A DNA stretch of 64,000 nt. It comes from Centropus unirufus. Lineage: Eukaryota > Chordata > Aves > Cuculiformes > Centropidae. The stretch lies in NCBI GenBank assembly GCA_013397695.1, contig VYZI01000067.1, positions 1,009,619-1,073,618 on the forward strand, in the 5' to 3' direction. A program made the translations under genes and the position numbers. Shown in pieces: positions 27,701 through 40,117 of this stretch. The stretch's first letter is position 1, and every line of letters starts with the position of its first letter. Under the pieces are notes generated by a model. That model was not told where the DNA came from, did not search any database, and was given only the letters and a program-made list of their open reading frames with translations.

Positions 27701-30597
27701 TATTACTACAATGTAGGAAATAAAGCAAGCTGGTTTTCTTGTCTCTGAGATTTTACATTGCTTGGCATAAATTCTGCTTAGCCTTTGCTTGCATGTTGTG
27801 TAAGCAGTGGGACAGTCTGCAGTATTTCACTTTGTTGATGTCCTTTGGCATTGAATTCCACAGGCTGCATTTGCACAAAGTGAATTCTACTTTTTTTTTT
27901 TTGTTTGTTTTGACCTTCCTGTTATTTCGCACTTTGAACATAAGTTTTGGAAGTCAAAGGAGTGTGTTCTCTGTTCCTTGAGCCCTGTTACAACAAGAGT
28001 TGTTGTTTCAAGGGAACAAAGCCCCGGCAGAAGACAAGGACAAGGGCGTTTTTGTTGGCACGGATACAAAAACTGTTGTGTAGCAAACTGTCAAGAGCTG
28101 TGAGCAGTTTGAATGTCACATCAGTATCTAATTTGCCCATTTATTCAGGTGCTGTCCACTTTGGTGAGAAAGATGGGGTCGGAATGGATGAGGCTTTTGT
28201 CTTTGTCCTACTGAGGGCCTCTTGACTTTTGACCTGTTACTACTTTGCTACCTATGCTTGCACAGTCACTTCTAAGCGAGGTGTTAACGCATGAAGGAAA
28301 TACCTATATTCTGTATATATTGATATATTGAGCAATATTACTAAGAAGGAACCCGATGTTTCTTAGTGTCAAGGGCTCTTAGTGATGTAGTTTAATGTTT
28401 TCTTACATAATCTGGAAGATTTGCTATGGCATGCAATTTATTATAAAATGACTGGACAAATAATATTAATCCCTATTTAAAGAGCCCAAGCTATGTAATA
28501 ATGCTGTGCCAGTAGAAGAATTGGTACAACCAGTCAACTTCTCATGTTTATGAAGTGTACACTTACTGTGAAGGTATATTCATATTAGGTTCGAGCCACT
28601 AAAATAAGATGTTGCCCTCTGTAATGTTTATCATGTTACCCATCTGCACTGAGTGATATGTAAATATGATATCATCATCCAGCTACTAATCTGCTGATCT
28701 GGGTTAATGTAACTTTGCTCTTTCTTTGCAACTGTCAATAGTAAAAGCAATCTCATTTTGGGGATCTGTTATTAATTCTGTTGCTTTCTCTCCCTTAAGG
28801 CTACTGATGGTTTCATTTCTCTATTGAAAAGAAACTTAGAGACCATAAGGAGGTTCTTTCCAGGCTCAGGTACTCACTAGCTCACTCATGCTCATTTAAA
28901 GATGTAGATAAAAGCTATAAAGTTGTGGATTAGGGGTTTAAGGAAATGTAAGTTCCTGCAGTGGAAAAACTGCCCTATGAAAGAAGTACAAAAATCCAAT
29001 TGCATCATAGTACAAAGCAGTAGACCAGACAAGGAAGGAAGTCTCCTTAGGTAAACAAATATTTTTATTTTTGACACAGAGGTGGAAGAAAGCAAGTCAT
29101 GTCTGAAGAAACTTCCCAAACCTCTTTCTGAAGAGGATGTACGAAATAAAACAGGAACAATAAGGCATAAGTTAGAAAGAGAGACAAAGTGAGTCTCAAC
29201 ACACCCGATGTCCCTAAAAATGGAGAGGATGAACCATGGCTATATAGACTTTTATAGACTCTATATAGATGTGGAAAGGGTTGGATTTATTTTAACCAGA
29301 TTTTATACTGGTTAAATCCTATAATGAATACAGAAGAATGGGCTCTGAACCCTTGAATTCTACTTATATTCTTGAGTGCAAATATATATGCAGACTCAGT
29401 GACTGAATCCTTAGCCTTACCTCTAGACCCTTTCAGCTGTCTCAGGGTGGGTTTATCTACATCCCATTTACGATCAGCTAAATTCTTGTGGAAACCACAT
29501 GCTTTCTCCAATGATAATTTAAGAAGGGATGGGACATCTCCCTGTTTGCTTAGAGTGGAAAAATAGGCTTCTTTACATGCAAATACTGCATGAAGAAACA
29601 TAATTTTCCAAAGAATTATCTTCAAAAGGAATTGTTTTGGTGGAATTTGTTTTGATGATCACTTGATTTTCTACAGTGAGATCATTAAAACTTTCTATAA
29701 ATCTACTTAGTGAGAAGGACTAAATGACAAACATACATAAAGATCTTGGAATACAATTTCCTTGGCTTTTAGGGAACAGTTTATAATGTCTTCATTTCAG
29801 GTAGTGTGCTGTTTCCAAGGGAACTTCTGGATCTCCCTTGTTTCCTGCTTGTAAGCGCAGGCCAGGACTACACATTTTGGTGGTTGTGTCAAAGCATTCC
29901 TAATTTATGAATAATTTTATTCTGTAAAAATCTCAGCAACGTGGGAAAAATGTTATAAAAATGCTCAGGAAGTTACTGAGATCAAGCTGAGGCAATGAGA
30001 CTTTGAATACGTTCCTAATCGAGCCCTTAGTGTAATGCCAAAGGCACTGAGAGGTGGACAGTGGTAACAAGAGCGGGGGTGCAAGAGAAAATGTAGTCAT
30101 CTTGTTAGTTGCAGCATGACTTTCTGCTCCCAGTAGGACAACTTGTGTTAACTTCAGTGGAGCCTACATCCCCAGTTCAGTGCAATGTTTTCCATTTTTT
30201 TTTTCCCTGGGTGTAACATAAAGAAAACTTCAACAAGCAGGGCATGCTACTTATTGATTGGATTGGTCTGCAAATACACTGAGTTCAATTTTTTTCTTCT
30301 CACTGAACAATCATTCTCTGCAAAAATGCCCTGGGGGTAATAATGCCTATACTGATAGTTATAGCTCATTATCTCTCTTCCTATATACAAATATGCATTT
30401 TATTACACACTTTTTTTGGGAAAAATATTTTTTGAAGGTTAAGTGTATAAATCCTTTCTAACTGCACGTCAAAAATCTTTCTTCTTATAATAGCTTTGAG
30501 TTAATAATAATGTTTGAGTTAAAATTACAAGTGATCAGAAGACGGAAAGTAGATTAAGGGATTTGTGTTTGTTTTTTTTTTTTCTGCATGCCTTTGC

Positions 30598-30895
30598 CAC
30601 CTGCCATGGGCAGGAACACCTCCCACTTGATCAGGTTGCTCAAAGCCTTATCCAACCTGGCCTTGAACATCTCCAAGGATAGGGCATGCACAAATTTTTT
30701 TTTCAGGCAACCTGTGCCAGTGCCTCACCACCCTCACAAGAAAAAGTGTTCCTAATCTCTACTCTAAATCTTCCCTCTTTCAGCTTAAAACTGTTCTTCC
30801 TCTCATCCTATAATTGCACTCCATGATAAAGAGCTTCTCCTCAGCATTCCTATAGGCCTCCTTTAGCTACTGGAAGGCTGCTATAAGGTCTAAAT
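30598..30895 (-). mobile_element. CR1 LINE fragment
   Basis: The plus strand reads as reverse-complement CR1: CACCTGCCATGGGCAGGAAC, then TTGATCAGGTTGCTCAAAGC, CAACCTGGCCTTGAACATCT, CAGTGCCTCACCACCCTCAC and finally CTACTGGAAGGCTGCTATAA. It lacks the terminal 8-mer repeat at its 3' end (left side here) and is truncated on the right. An inserted T-run interrupts it near 30695. Confidence 0.9.
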
Positions 30896-31564
30896 GCATC
30901 AGTCAAAATCAGTCACTAATCATAAAAGAATTATTTTGGTTTCTGGATTCCTTCATTCAATAGTATCAAAAGTTTGAAGTTCTTATCAGGTAAAATCTTT
31001 CTGGTCTGAAACTATTGTAGCCAACATATTAAAAATTAAAAAATATATTTCCAAGTTGCAAATGAACGACTAAGACTAGAATGGGCCTTTGGAAATACCC
31101 ATTCAGGTACGCATATGCCACACTGTTGGTCTGCAGGCTGCTTTGTCTGGGGGAACCGCAGTGCTGAGTTTCCAAAGAAGTTCAGGCGAGTAACTCTGCG
31201 GAGAGCACCGCTGAGCCTGTTAACCACAGCCCTCTCTCTCCATCTGCAGGCTTGGTGACGAACTTTCAAGTGACTGCAATACAAAAAATTAAAACATTCC
31301 CTCGACAGCAGAGATGAGAATTCAGTCTTTGTTTCAGGTGAAAGCTCAGGCAGTCACTTGCTATTGCAACAGAAGCAATTTGGAAAAACGTGTTAGGGAG
31401 CAGACCATGGCTGCAGTGAATAACAGGTTTATTGCCTCTTGCATAATTTCTTTAATTTTTAATCTGCTTGGATTTGGATTACACAGGAAGTCTTGGGAAT
31501 ATTCTATTAAATTATCTGGGAGTGAGACATTGTATGTATTTGAGGCAAAGCATGTGCCTCATCA

Positions 31565-32145
31565 AATCATAGAATAGGGTCATAGAATGGTTTGGGTTGG
31601 ACAGGACCTTAAAGACTGCTCTGTTCCAACCCCGCCCCTGCATCTCACACTGGATCAGGTTGCTCAAAGCCTCATCCAACCTGGCCTTGAACCCGTCCAG
31701 GGATGGGGCAGCCAGGACTTCTCTGGGGAACCTCTGCCAGTGCCTGACACCCCTTACAGGAAAACATTTTTTTCCTAATATCTAAACTAAATCTCTCCTC
31801 TTCCAGCTTAATACTGTTCCCTCTTGTTCTATCCCTGCACTCCCTAAAGAGCCCCTTCCCATCTTTCCTGTAGCCCTCTTTCAGAACTGGAAGGCTGCTA
31901 TAAGGTTTCCTCAGGGCATTCTCTTCTCTAAACTGAACAATCCCAAATCTCTCAGTCTGTACATGTATGGAAGGTACTCCAGCCCTTGGATCATCTTGGT
32001 GGCCTCCTCTGGACTCTAACAGATCCATGTCCTTCCTGTGCTGAGGACTCCAGAACTGAATGCAGTACTTCAGCTGAGATCTCATGAGAGGAGGGTAGAG
32101 TGGCAGAATCATGGTATGGTTGGCTTCCTGGGCTACAAGCATATC
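31565..32145 (-). mobile_element. CR1 LINE copy with 3' end and degraded reverse-transcriptase C-terminus
   Basis: This is the most complete CR1 in the window. On the plus strand it begins with the reverse-complemented 3' repeat (AATCATAGAATAGGGTCATAG), then GGTTTGGGTTGGACAGGACC, and runs through the standard blocks to GGCTTCCTGGGCTACAAGC near 32143. Translated on the minus strand, 32142-31672 is open for 156 codons and shows pieces of the CR1 ORF2 C-terminus. LKYCIQFWSPQHRKDMDLLE is followed by a frameshifted stretch, and the frame returns at TRGNSIKLEEERFSLDIRKK. The frame changes mean it is not a working protein. CR1 ORF2 normally encodes endonuclease and reverse transcriptase for copy-and-paste retrotransposition. 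Confidence 0.93.
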
Positions 32146-35100
32146 ATGTCACATAAAGATTTATTCTTGGGCATTATTGTAAAAATTTTGGTTTATTTAC
32201 AGTCAGATGACCTAATGATTCAAAGACACCTTTGATAATACAGACCAAGAAACTTGATGGGAGTCTAACACACTAGTCAGGACTTTTCAGTCTAGGCTGG
32301 GCATACCTGACAGAAAAAGGACACTGACCTTGTTTGCAAGCCCTTTTCACCTCTTGCTGAACAGCAAAGATTTATTCTGGCAAAGCTGTTAGTACGGAGG
32401 GAGACAAGTGGCACAAACAGTGTGAAAGAGAAATAAGTCAAACAAGAAAGCTAATGTCTGGTTTGAGGTGGGTCCACCCAAATACCCGTTTAAGACATCC
32501 ATGCAAAAAAGAGGAGAAGCCAAGTGTGCTAGGAAAATGTACAGATAAAATCATTGTGCTCCTTATTTAAGGGATGCAATTTGCTGGAATCTCAGAACCT
32601 GGGAGGTTTGTAGACAATAAAAACGTCAGCAAACCAGACTGTTCTATGGTTAGTCTTTATAGAAATTGTTGTTTAGAATAGGTCTATAAAATTTGTAAAC
32701 AAAGAAAAAGATTAGTGAAGACACTGGTAAAGTTTTGCTTCTGTGGCACTGATGAGTCCAGTGCTTTTTGATGGCCTTAACTGTGCTTAATAGATAGAAA
32801 TAAACAGTAACTCCAAAGGTGGCAAAAACCATGGGAGTGTATTGATTTATACAAGTTAAAGATTTGTCCTCTTGTGCTTCTTTTCCTCATCTGAAAAATC
32901 AGGGGGAATCCAATTTTCTTCTACACTTGTTTGTCTGTTTTTTTTCCAAATCTGGACTATCTCTTCTGCTTGGGCTGCCCTCAGACCCTGACCTCATGCT
33001 GGTGTTTTCAAACATCATGGTTAAAACTGTAACAATATTAATGTGATACAAGCATTCAGCGTGACATCTGACAAGGAAACATATCTGTAAATATATTCTT
33101 CTTCACATTCTCTTTGAAGAGAAAATAAGTATTTCCAGATTACTTGGATGTAATTTTTATCTCTTCTTTGTAAGAGTGATGTCCATGGTTACCTTGCTGC
33201 TGCCAGTCACGCCAAGTGTTATTATCAAGGTCTGACTGTTCCAGTCATACATAATAAATATCATTGGGTTTAAGGAGGTTTTATTATTAAAAATTATATT
33301 TAAGCTGAAAGGTTAACTAAAGATGAAATGGAATTTCACTCTGCATTAAACAGGAAAGATTACAATGGGAAAAAATCTTGTTACAATAAGAGACAATGCA
33401 CTGAATTGAGGCTTATAAATTTGACCTCGATTTTGGAAATGGGTCTCCAATCTTGCTCTGCAAGCAGCACATGCCATACGATAATAGTGCGCTCATAATT
33501 TCAAGTTTTAAAAACTGCACATTCAGTGTGGCAGACTTCCTTGGAAATGATTTAACTTCTGCCGGCTGTGAGTCAAAGGCAGGTTAATGTAAAAAACCAT
33601 GTGTTTATTGTGAAAAGGGCAGTGACCTACATTTAATGTTGCACTACTATATTTCTTGGCTTGTAAGTGTCTGAAATGTCCACTAAGACAAATCGCATGG
33701 TAGTTAACCCTTACTGTAACAACTCATGGCTATGGTTCGGCAAGTACCTAGTCTTGAAACTACCTCTCCGAGGAGGTCATCTAGTTGCCTTTGATACTTG
33801 AAACTGAGGTGTTAATAAAGACAAGGGGAAATGAAATATAGCATCTTAATATTTAATGTCAAATATTCTTTGCTCCAAAGTCCTTTAGTACATTTATCCT
33901 AAGATTCTCTAAGGTACTAATTCCTGGGTAGGAGATTCTCAATTTTGCTTTCCTTTTCCTGCAACCTAATTAAATATTATTTGAAACAGAAGGATAATGT
34001 CCCAGTTAAATGAATGACTTCTGGAATAATGGAACATCTTTGAAATTACAAAGGAAGTGTTCAGCTTCAAGTGCAGGCAGTGCCATGGATACCAAGGATA
34101 TGTACAGTCCCAATTCAGAAATTCATAATAAGATTGAAGCAGTAGTAGTTAAATTAATGTTACTATTATGTATAACGTCTCTCTCACCTAGGGAATGGTA
34201 AGGTAGTTTGTACCAAACTGCTTCAGTAAAAGAGACAAAAGTATGTCTGGGCTGTGCCATAGAGGGGCAGTACAGGGACACATACCTAGTGGCAACCGAG
34301 CTGCTGCAGAACTAAAGCCATACAGTTGCTTTAGCATGTTGCAAACAAGGTCTGCCAAGAGAACTGGCATCATTATCTAACCTTGTGATTATGGAATTTG
34401 GCCAAGAGCGATGTGTTCTTGGTCTCAGTCTCTATGTCCTTGATTATTTCTGGCTTGTATTTGCTTTTTTAATCCCGATGCCATCTAAAGTTAGACGTCT
34501 GAATGCCTCAGGGAGCAGAAACTGGGTCCCAGGTCTCTTCCATTTGGTCCAGGTTTGCTTTTCTTTGTAGGCTCTGCCTGAGCCAGTCACTCCTGTGCTT
34601 TTCCACAGGAGGTGGAAGCAGTAGTTTCAGCCATCCTCACCAGGGAAAAGCCTGGGATACAGGCCTACCACTTCCTAAGCAAATACACTACTTGGGTATT
34701 ATGCAAAATACCATGGCTGTGAATAAAAACTTGGCATGTGTTAAAATTGCTCAAAGCATACCAAATAAATCATACTGTTCAGGAGGGACAGCTAGTTTTT
34801 AAATCCCAAACAGCCTTTGTTGACAGAGAAGTGCTTAGATTGTCAGCTCAGCTTGGATTTCTCAGAAATCTAGTGTAAAATCCCTTTGTGTCCTCAGTTT
34901 TCATTACCTCCTGAGCTGAGACAGATCATTCATGTTTGGCATTCAGGATGAGGTGCACTTCTGCAATTTGCTTGTCCTGTGCACCTGTAGCAGCTGGGCT
35001 CCAGAACCCCTTTTTTGTAAAAAGTTTCTTGCCTAGAAAGCAGGAGCAGAGTAGGAGCAGAAGCAGCGCTGGTACAGACACAAGCCCGGAAGCCTGGAGT

Positions 35101-37044
35101 ATTTGGTGGATGTTTCAACAGGGAAATCATAAACCCATCCCCGGTCTGCTTTACATGTTCCAAAGCCGCTTCTAAAAGAAAAGGTGAAAAAGAATTATAG
35201 ATAAAATAAAGATGTTAATTAGAAAGAACTCTATGCGCACAAATGGGTGGCTTGAATTCAGCTCTGAAAGAAAATAGCCTTTTAATACCTACTTGAGCAG
35301 TTAAAGTCTGAACCTTACTAGTTTCCTGAAAAGTGATGCTTATTGCTTGCAATGAGTGCTCAAAGTGACTGTCCAGACGCTGTGGCCCATACCTAAGTAG
35401 CCAGATAACTTAATAGCAAGCAGCAGCAAGTTCTTTTGTGCAGCTATGCTGCGCTTGGCTAATTGCTCTGGATGTCCTGGAAAATGATTTCTAATGTCAA
35501 CAGTGTAGGTGAGACATTGTTGTCTTGGTCCTCATTTCAAAAACGTGAAATCATAAAGTTTGACACGACTGTCCTGGGTACTGTTCACCTCATGCCACTC
35601 AGGCACTTCTTACTGTGTTGGCTTATTTTTTCCTGGACAGTATTAATTCTCCAGTTGAGCTGCACAATGGCTTACATATGCTAAATCTATTTATGCGTTC
35701 ATAGTGAAAAGCTTACCAGACCTCATTTGCATTTATGGTTTACGAAACTTGAACGTGATTTGCTGGATTCATGACAGTGCCATATATCGTCTCCTGATAT
35801 GTTCTGAAAACCAACCTCCTAATGACTTTTAGCCTATTCCTAAGGCTGCTTACATTATTGTAATGTTGTTGAGTTACCTCTAACAGAGCCAGCCGCTCAC
35901 TACTGAGACTTCGCTCCCTTGTGAGATGGCAAAAGTAACTCTTTCTCTCAGCTGCATTATTTGTCTCGCTGCAGATAACCTGGCCCAGATTTGCATAGGT
36001 GTTGAATGTCACAGCTGCATGTCCCAGTGGCTGCAAAAGGCGCTGGGGAGTGCTCAGTGCTTTCTGAAAAATGAGGCTATACAGATTTCAAATTTACCAC
36101 TGCAAATTAGAGGAGTGGAAAGTATGAGGCAATGAAGGATGGGATTTATTTGCATTCTCCTGATTCCAGTATACTGGTGTGACTACTAAATATATTTTGA
36201 GATCTCTGGAGTCTTTGAGAGCACGTAATATTTTTGTCTTAACAAGGAAAGGAAGAAAATGATGGATGAAATTGGATCACGGATTTTATTTAAACATGGT
36301 GTCATTGATTTGCGTTTTATTTCTTGGTCCAACTGGAGCTGGAAAATCCTGCTTTTTCAGCTCTGCATGTTCTATGATTACATGAGAACCCCCTAAAGAG
36401 CTGATAAAACAAGTGTGACAACTCAAGATAAATAATTGCTGCTGGCTAATTGTTTCCAAACTACAGATGCAGTCATACAGTCAAAAATCACCATGGCCAG
36501 TTCATGGAACATCTGTTTCATATTGAAATGCTGTGATTCATTTTGTATTCCTGTCCATTATGTGCTCTTGGTGGATTTAGTGCAATTACGTGTAGAAAAA
36601 GGTTATTGCTTGTTTTGCGGAAGACATTGGGAGCTGCCATTTTTCAACAGTGTGTTTCTGTGTTTTATTATTCCCCCCGAATAAAAGCAGCCAGAAAGGT
36701 GTGTCAGCAAGACAGGATATCTTCAAAGGTGCATGAAAGATGGCAGTCTGGTTTCAACATAGTTCTGTGTAATTTATAATTGATTTCTGTCATGTTAACT
36801 GTTAACTGCCCTATTTGGTACAGATGCATGTTGATAGGGAGACATTCCAAATGAGAAGAAACACCAAATTCTGAAGAAAATTGCTCAAGAGAAATTCGGC
36901 TGGGCTGTTCATTCTGTAGGAACAAGTAAACAAAGTACCACACAAATAGAAAAGATTCTGCTCAAATTTGGCTCTCCAACCGTGGGAATGGATGTGGAAC
37001 TGAAGCTGCAATGATCCTTGCTGTTAATTTTACTGGGTGTTTGC

Positions 37045-37140
37045 TCTGTTATCTCACTTTCCTCCCTGTAAAATGGAATATTAATCCATCCTTCTTTCAG
37101 AGAATTAGCTAGGTTTTGTACAGCCCTTTGGCACTATTAA
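37045..37140 (+). mobile_element. Probable MIR-type SINE relic
   Basis: The order TCTCACTTTCCTCCCTGTAA then AATGGAATATTAATCCATCC, followed about 30 bases later by TTTTGTACAGCCCTTTGG, resembles the core and tail-ward region of ancient amniote MIR elements (TTTCCTCATCTGTAAAATGG, then AAAGCGCTTTG). It is heavily diverged, so the call rests on block order. Confidence 0.45.
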
Positions 37141-38705
37141 TGAAGGATTTTCTCTGCGATTTAACTTTCCTCTCCCTCTTTGTGCAGACACTCCTGCCTA
37201 CACCAGGAACCTTTTTCTGCAGAGTCAGATTCATTGTTTTGCATTAGTAGCTGATGAATGTAAAGCCAAGATTTTCCACGACAATTTGGAAGAGAAGCTG
37301 ATATCTCTTCAGTGAAAAGTGAGGCAGCATGGGGAGTTTTATATCCCTAAATTAACACTGAAGAGAAGGGGGAAACTTAAGAAGTCATTTCACAGTAAAG
37401 CCGCAGTATGCTGGTGAGTAGGAAAATAAAGTATTCTTCTTCCATGAATCATGCTCAGTCCTGGGAAGGAGAGATAGATGCTTATTGCTCTTGCCATTTA
37501 CCCTCTAGCTAGCTGCATGAAGGAGAGTCATGCACCTATGGCCACATGTTGAAAGTATCTTTGCTCTCCTGAGTTATAATGCTTAGTATAGAGAGGAATT
37601 GTGAAGGACTGCATTATTCGCACCTTTTAATTTTGCAGGATGCCCTTTGGTGCTTTCACTCGGTGTTACAGCAGAATCATCCTGATTGATGTATACATCT
37701 GTTGGACACCTAAATGAGGCTACTACTATGAAGAAATACTGACTTTGATGTCAAGAATTAAAAAAGAAATACTAAGACCACTTGCCATTTTCTAAATATG
37801 AAGTAGCGATGGTTATTTATTTAGCAGCTGTAGCACAGAAGGAGAACACCAAAAAGCAAATAAAAAACCCCTAAAGTATGGGAGTCTAGTGCTAGCAAGC
37901 ACCAGTTCAGTCTTATCTCCTATAGATACAGTTGGATGCAGCAGCAGGAGTGTTATTTTCTCCCTGCATGATACGAGTCACTTCCACAGGAGACAATATG
38001 CAATCCTAAGAGCTAAGCACTAGGTGTTTCATATTTGCTGAATCCCTTGCTTTGAGTCATTGATTTCTTCACATTGAATCTCATCTCTGGCCCAGTTAGT
38101 GAGCCATTAAGTGAGGAGTCTACTGTGTTGATGAAATAATAATTCTGTTTACAGAGCGCCTTCTCACCAAGGCACTGTAGGTGCAGCACAGTATCTGCTT
38201 AATTCACACTCTTTTAATAATTAAAGCTTTTATACCTAATGCCTTTGTGAAAAACTGAATTCTCGTGCTGTCTTCAACCAGAAGCAATTGCAGAGAGGCT
38301 GCCTGGGGAGCAGTTCCTAGAAGCCTGCCTATTTGTTTGGCACCAGAGCATCCTCTCCTCTAGAATGAAGGAAATGTTTCCTTCCTTTGGGGAAGGTGCT
38401 CGGGCCATGTAGATATGCATATCAGCTGAGAAGTAGAACGCAGTGGTTGGTACTCATTTTCTGCCATTCTTGTGTTATGGACCGCAATACTTTCAAAACA
38501 TAATTAATTTGACTGTTCAAGGTCTATTTTTTCACCTATTTAAAAAATTTAAGATGTGCTGAAATGTTGCATATCTCTTAAAGAACAAATTGGCTGATGT
38601 GAGCGGAGAAAGACTCCAGAAATACAGGAAAAGTAAGGACTAGGATGAGTTGCATCCAGCCCAGTCCAGAGGGGGCAGGATTTACAGTTTACAGCACTTA
38701 GTCAG

Positions 38706-38768
38706 GTTTTTTTGTGTGTGATTTTTTTTGTGTGTGTGGTTATTTTTGTGGTTTTTTTGTTTTTTTTT
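38706..38768. repeat. TG/T-rich simple repeat
   Basis: Interrupted runs of TG dinucleotides and poly-T. Low-complexity tract, probably length-variable. Confidence 0.8.
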
Positions 38769-40095
38769 CCTGAATTCTGATGTCTAAGGAAGGAATTGAG
38801 ATGTGCTGGCTAAGCAGTTGATGTGGTATCTCATCCCCTAATAACTGCAGACTGGTGGCTTAACTGCGAACAGTTCCCCAGTGCTCTGCTTCCTAAGAAT
38901 CCATAGGGGCACTTGAAAAACCTGTCCAGAGATATCCTTTCCTGGTCCATCAAAGCACATTTCCAAAGGCTTAGTGAATTCTACTCAAGAAAGAATCAAG
39001 ATTACTTACAAAGGCAACAAACAAAAAAAATCCTTCAACCATAAACTCTTGATTTCTTGTTTCCCCCCCCCTCTATAAGTGTTCACAAAGTTTTTTTAAG
39101 AGGACACATTAGGGCTCTGTGCATACCTTGTGTAGGTGTAAAAATGATCAGAAAAGGCTGTAAAGGATCAGTTGTCATAATAATAATGTGCTGTCATTAA
39201 TGATTTGCATCTGTAGACCTGCTGTTGGGATAATACGGCGGTTCCCCGTCTAAGGAAGGGTGTAAAGATAAACAGTAATTTCATCTCACCCTGCATTACC
39301 CCAAACCCTTTTTGAGATGGTAATGGGCTGTAGTAGTAGATGAATAGTTCTGGTGGCATTAGCCAACTTCTGAGTAGGTTCCTGGAAGTCATGGTGTGCC
39401 ATGATGTCCAGGTGCTGACAAAGGGCTGGTGCCTATGGGGGAAGCGTCACCAGCCCCCCAGGAGAAGTGATGGCTGAGAGTGAACTATAATTGGCCAAAC
39501 TCTGCCTGAGTGATACTATTGGTGTGAAGGCATGGGAAGAACTAAAACTTAAGATCTTCTCAAACAATGCCTTTGAAAATATTTTCCTAAGATTTTTACT
39601 TTGCTTCTGTCACAAAAAGCAAGACTGAAAAATAGTTTGAGAGCTCTTTAAGATAAATCCTTTTGTGCTTTTCCTACAGATGCAGGTAATTGCAGAGAGA
39701 TTTGGGATCTGTCTAAGTCAGATCCTGCCCATTAAAAAATATATCTCAGGGTTGGATTTGATGTGCAGTGTTGACATCCTTCTTTCTACAGCAAGGCAGA
39801 TGATATGTTTAGCAGACAGATACTTTGACAACTTCCCTTCTGAGGAGCTGAAGAAAAATGCTGAAAATTTCCTGTAGTTTTTGATACTTTATGCGCTTGC
39901 TGGGCTCATCTTTATAAAATCCTGACACTGGCAGGGGGTCGCACTTACTGCTACTGGAGGCAGATCCAACTCCAGAGGTGTCAGTGGAATTGCATCTCAT
40001 TGGAGCTATGAAGCTGGACCTCCCTTTGAAAAGTATTGCCTTACTTGCACTGACGGGAGAACAGGCTGGGCAGCTTCTGCCTTTTAATACCGGTT

Positions 40096-40117
40096 CTGCA
40101 GTCTTGTATGACTGCAG
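40096..40117. repeat. 8-bp inverted repeat
   Basis: CTGCAGTC (40096-40103) and GACTGCAG (40110-40117) are exact complements around a TTGTAT loop. Short, and could be chance. Confidence 0.5.

Larger units (their letters stand above)
14350..30597. other. Intergenic, no gene seen
   Basis: A long AT-rich stretch. It holds an ATT-rich run (14987-15012), a perfect 32-bp tandem duplication (16645-16708), an AT/TG microsatellite (20514-20552), a GC-richer patch (20185-20450), a stem-loop at 24726-24765 and several poly-T runs (for example 18539-18555). The longest open frame is 154 codons at 15216-15680 plus. It has no domain I recognise, low complexity in places and no supporting splice pattern, so I do not call it a gene. 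Confidence 0.65.

Noticed and set aside
31672..32142. 156-codon minus-strand frame as a host gene
   Set aside because: It is the decayed C-terminus of CR1 reverse transcriptase, with internal frame changes.
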